In this document: positions 63,615-64,000 of the stretch, in pieces
Layout of the letters: each line of letters starts with the position of its first letter
Numbering within the stretch: the first letter of the stretch is position 1
Assembly (NCBI RefSeq): GCF_001598475.1
Contig: NZ_BCZA01000012.1
Span: 62,001 to 126,000, forward strand
From: Pantoea agglomerans NBRC 102470
Lineage (GTDB): Bacteria; Pseudomonadota; Gammaproteobacteria; Enterobacterales; Enterobacteriaceae
DNA length: 64,000 nucleotides
Reading direction: 5' to 3'
Notes under the pieces: model-generated
Database searches by the model: none
What the model was told of the DNA's origin: nothing
Seen by the model: the letters and a program-made list of their open reading frames with translations, nothing else
Translations under genes and position numbers: made by a program

Positions 63615-64000
63615 ATGGATCAATTCGCCGTTTTCGGTAATCCGATCAACCACAGTAAATCTCCGCTGATCCATCAGGCTTTCGCTGAACAGACGGGCGT
63701 TGAACATCGCTATGGTCGGATTTGTGCCCCGATAGATGGTTTTCCTCAGGCGCTCTCTGCCTTTTTCGAACAGGGAGGCCGTGGCGCCAACGTGACGTTA
63801 CCTTTTAAACAGCAGGCATGGGAATTTGCCGATCAGCTCAGCGAACGTGCAGCCCTGTCCGGCGCGGTAAACACGGTGAAAAAACTCAGCGATGGGAAGA
63901 TCCTGGGTGACAACACGGATGGTATCGGGCTGTTAAGCGATCTTGAACGGCTGAAGATGATCAATGCTGGTGACAAGGTTTTGCTGGTGGGGGCGGGCGG
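63615..64000 (+). CDS. aroE: Shikimate dehydrogenase, N-terminal part (cut by the window end)
   Basis: The first 128 codons are visible. AroE reduces 3-dehydroshikimate to shikimate with NADPH in aromatic amino-acid synthesis. Substrate-site motifs are clear: [15 protein letters not shown] (residues 8-22), ANVTLPFKQ with the catalytic Lys near 65, and GDNTDGIGL near 100. The sequence stops within the NADP-binding VLLVGAGG. Position after tsaC is as in E. coli. Confidence 0.95.
   Translation, partial: MDQFAVFGNPINHSKSPLIHQAFAEQTGVEHRYGRICAPIDGFPQALSAFFEQGGRGANVTLPFKQQAWEFADQLSERAALSGAVNTVKKLSDGKILGDNTDGIGLLSDLERLKMINAGDKVLLVGAG

Overview
The window is chromosomal DNA of an enterobacterium. 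Gene order follows the E. coli rpe-to-aroE arm (gph-trpS-cysG-nir, ppiA-fic-pabA-argD-yhfK-crp, prkB-yheU-yheT, yheS-kefGB-slyD-fkpA-tus, str, S10, spc and alpha operons, zntR-mscL-trkA-rsmB-fmt-def, dprA-smg-tsaC-aroE). The differences from E. coli (no nirC, a solitary codA beside nirB, a tau cluster between yheT and yheS, no gspC-M) point to Erwiniaceae, probably Pantoea or a close relative. That placement is inference from gene order and protein similarity recalled from memory.

Region 1 (1-12.5 kb): end of rpe, gph and trpS; convergent cysG and nirBD; a FNR/NarL-type nirB promoter facing codA; the MFS protein TsgA; periplasmic PpiA; a FicA-Fic antitoxin/AMP-transferase pair; pabA; and argD behind a paired ArgR operator. 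Region 2 (12.5-24 kb): yhfK, crp, yhfA, then a gene-free stretch of almost 600 bp holding two hairpin-rich repeat elements in opposite orientation. prkB-yheU-yheT follow, then an accessory block: a LysE/RhtB exporter, a LacI-type regulator and a complete tauABCD taurine operon.

Region 3 (24-39 kb): yheS, kefGB, yheV, slyD, slyX, fkpA, yheO-tusDCB, the str operon (rpsL-rpsG-fusA-tuf), bfd-bfr behind a probable Fur-controlled promoter, and an orphan prepilin peptidase. Region 4 (39-55 kb): the S10, spc and alpha operons with their autoregulatory leaders. A Tat-type amidohydrolase gene, with a strong terminator before it, separates S10 from spc; in E. coli these two operons are adjacent. Region 5 (55-64 kb): yhdN-zntR, arfA with its built-in hairpin that makes nonstop mRNA, mscL, trkA-rsmB-fmt-def on the minus strand, then dprA-smg-yrdD-tsaC-aroE on the plus strand, with aroE cut by the window end.

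Most of the window is well-known core genome. The parts most worth a second look are the AGGGAT-hexaloop repeat pair (16.0-16.5 kb), the amidohydrolase between S10 and spc with a short promoter-terminator unit behind it, the Fic protein with His in place of the acidic FIC-motif residue, the terminator where nirC would be, and the tau/LysE/LacI block. No tRNA, rRNA, CRISPR array, insertion sequence or prophage gene was seen.
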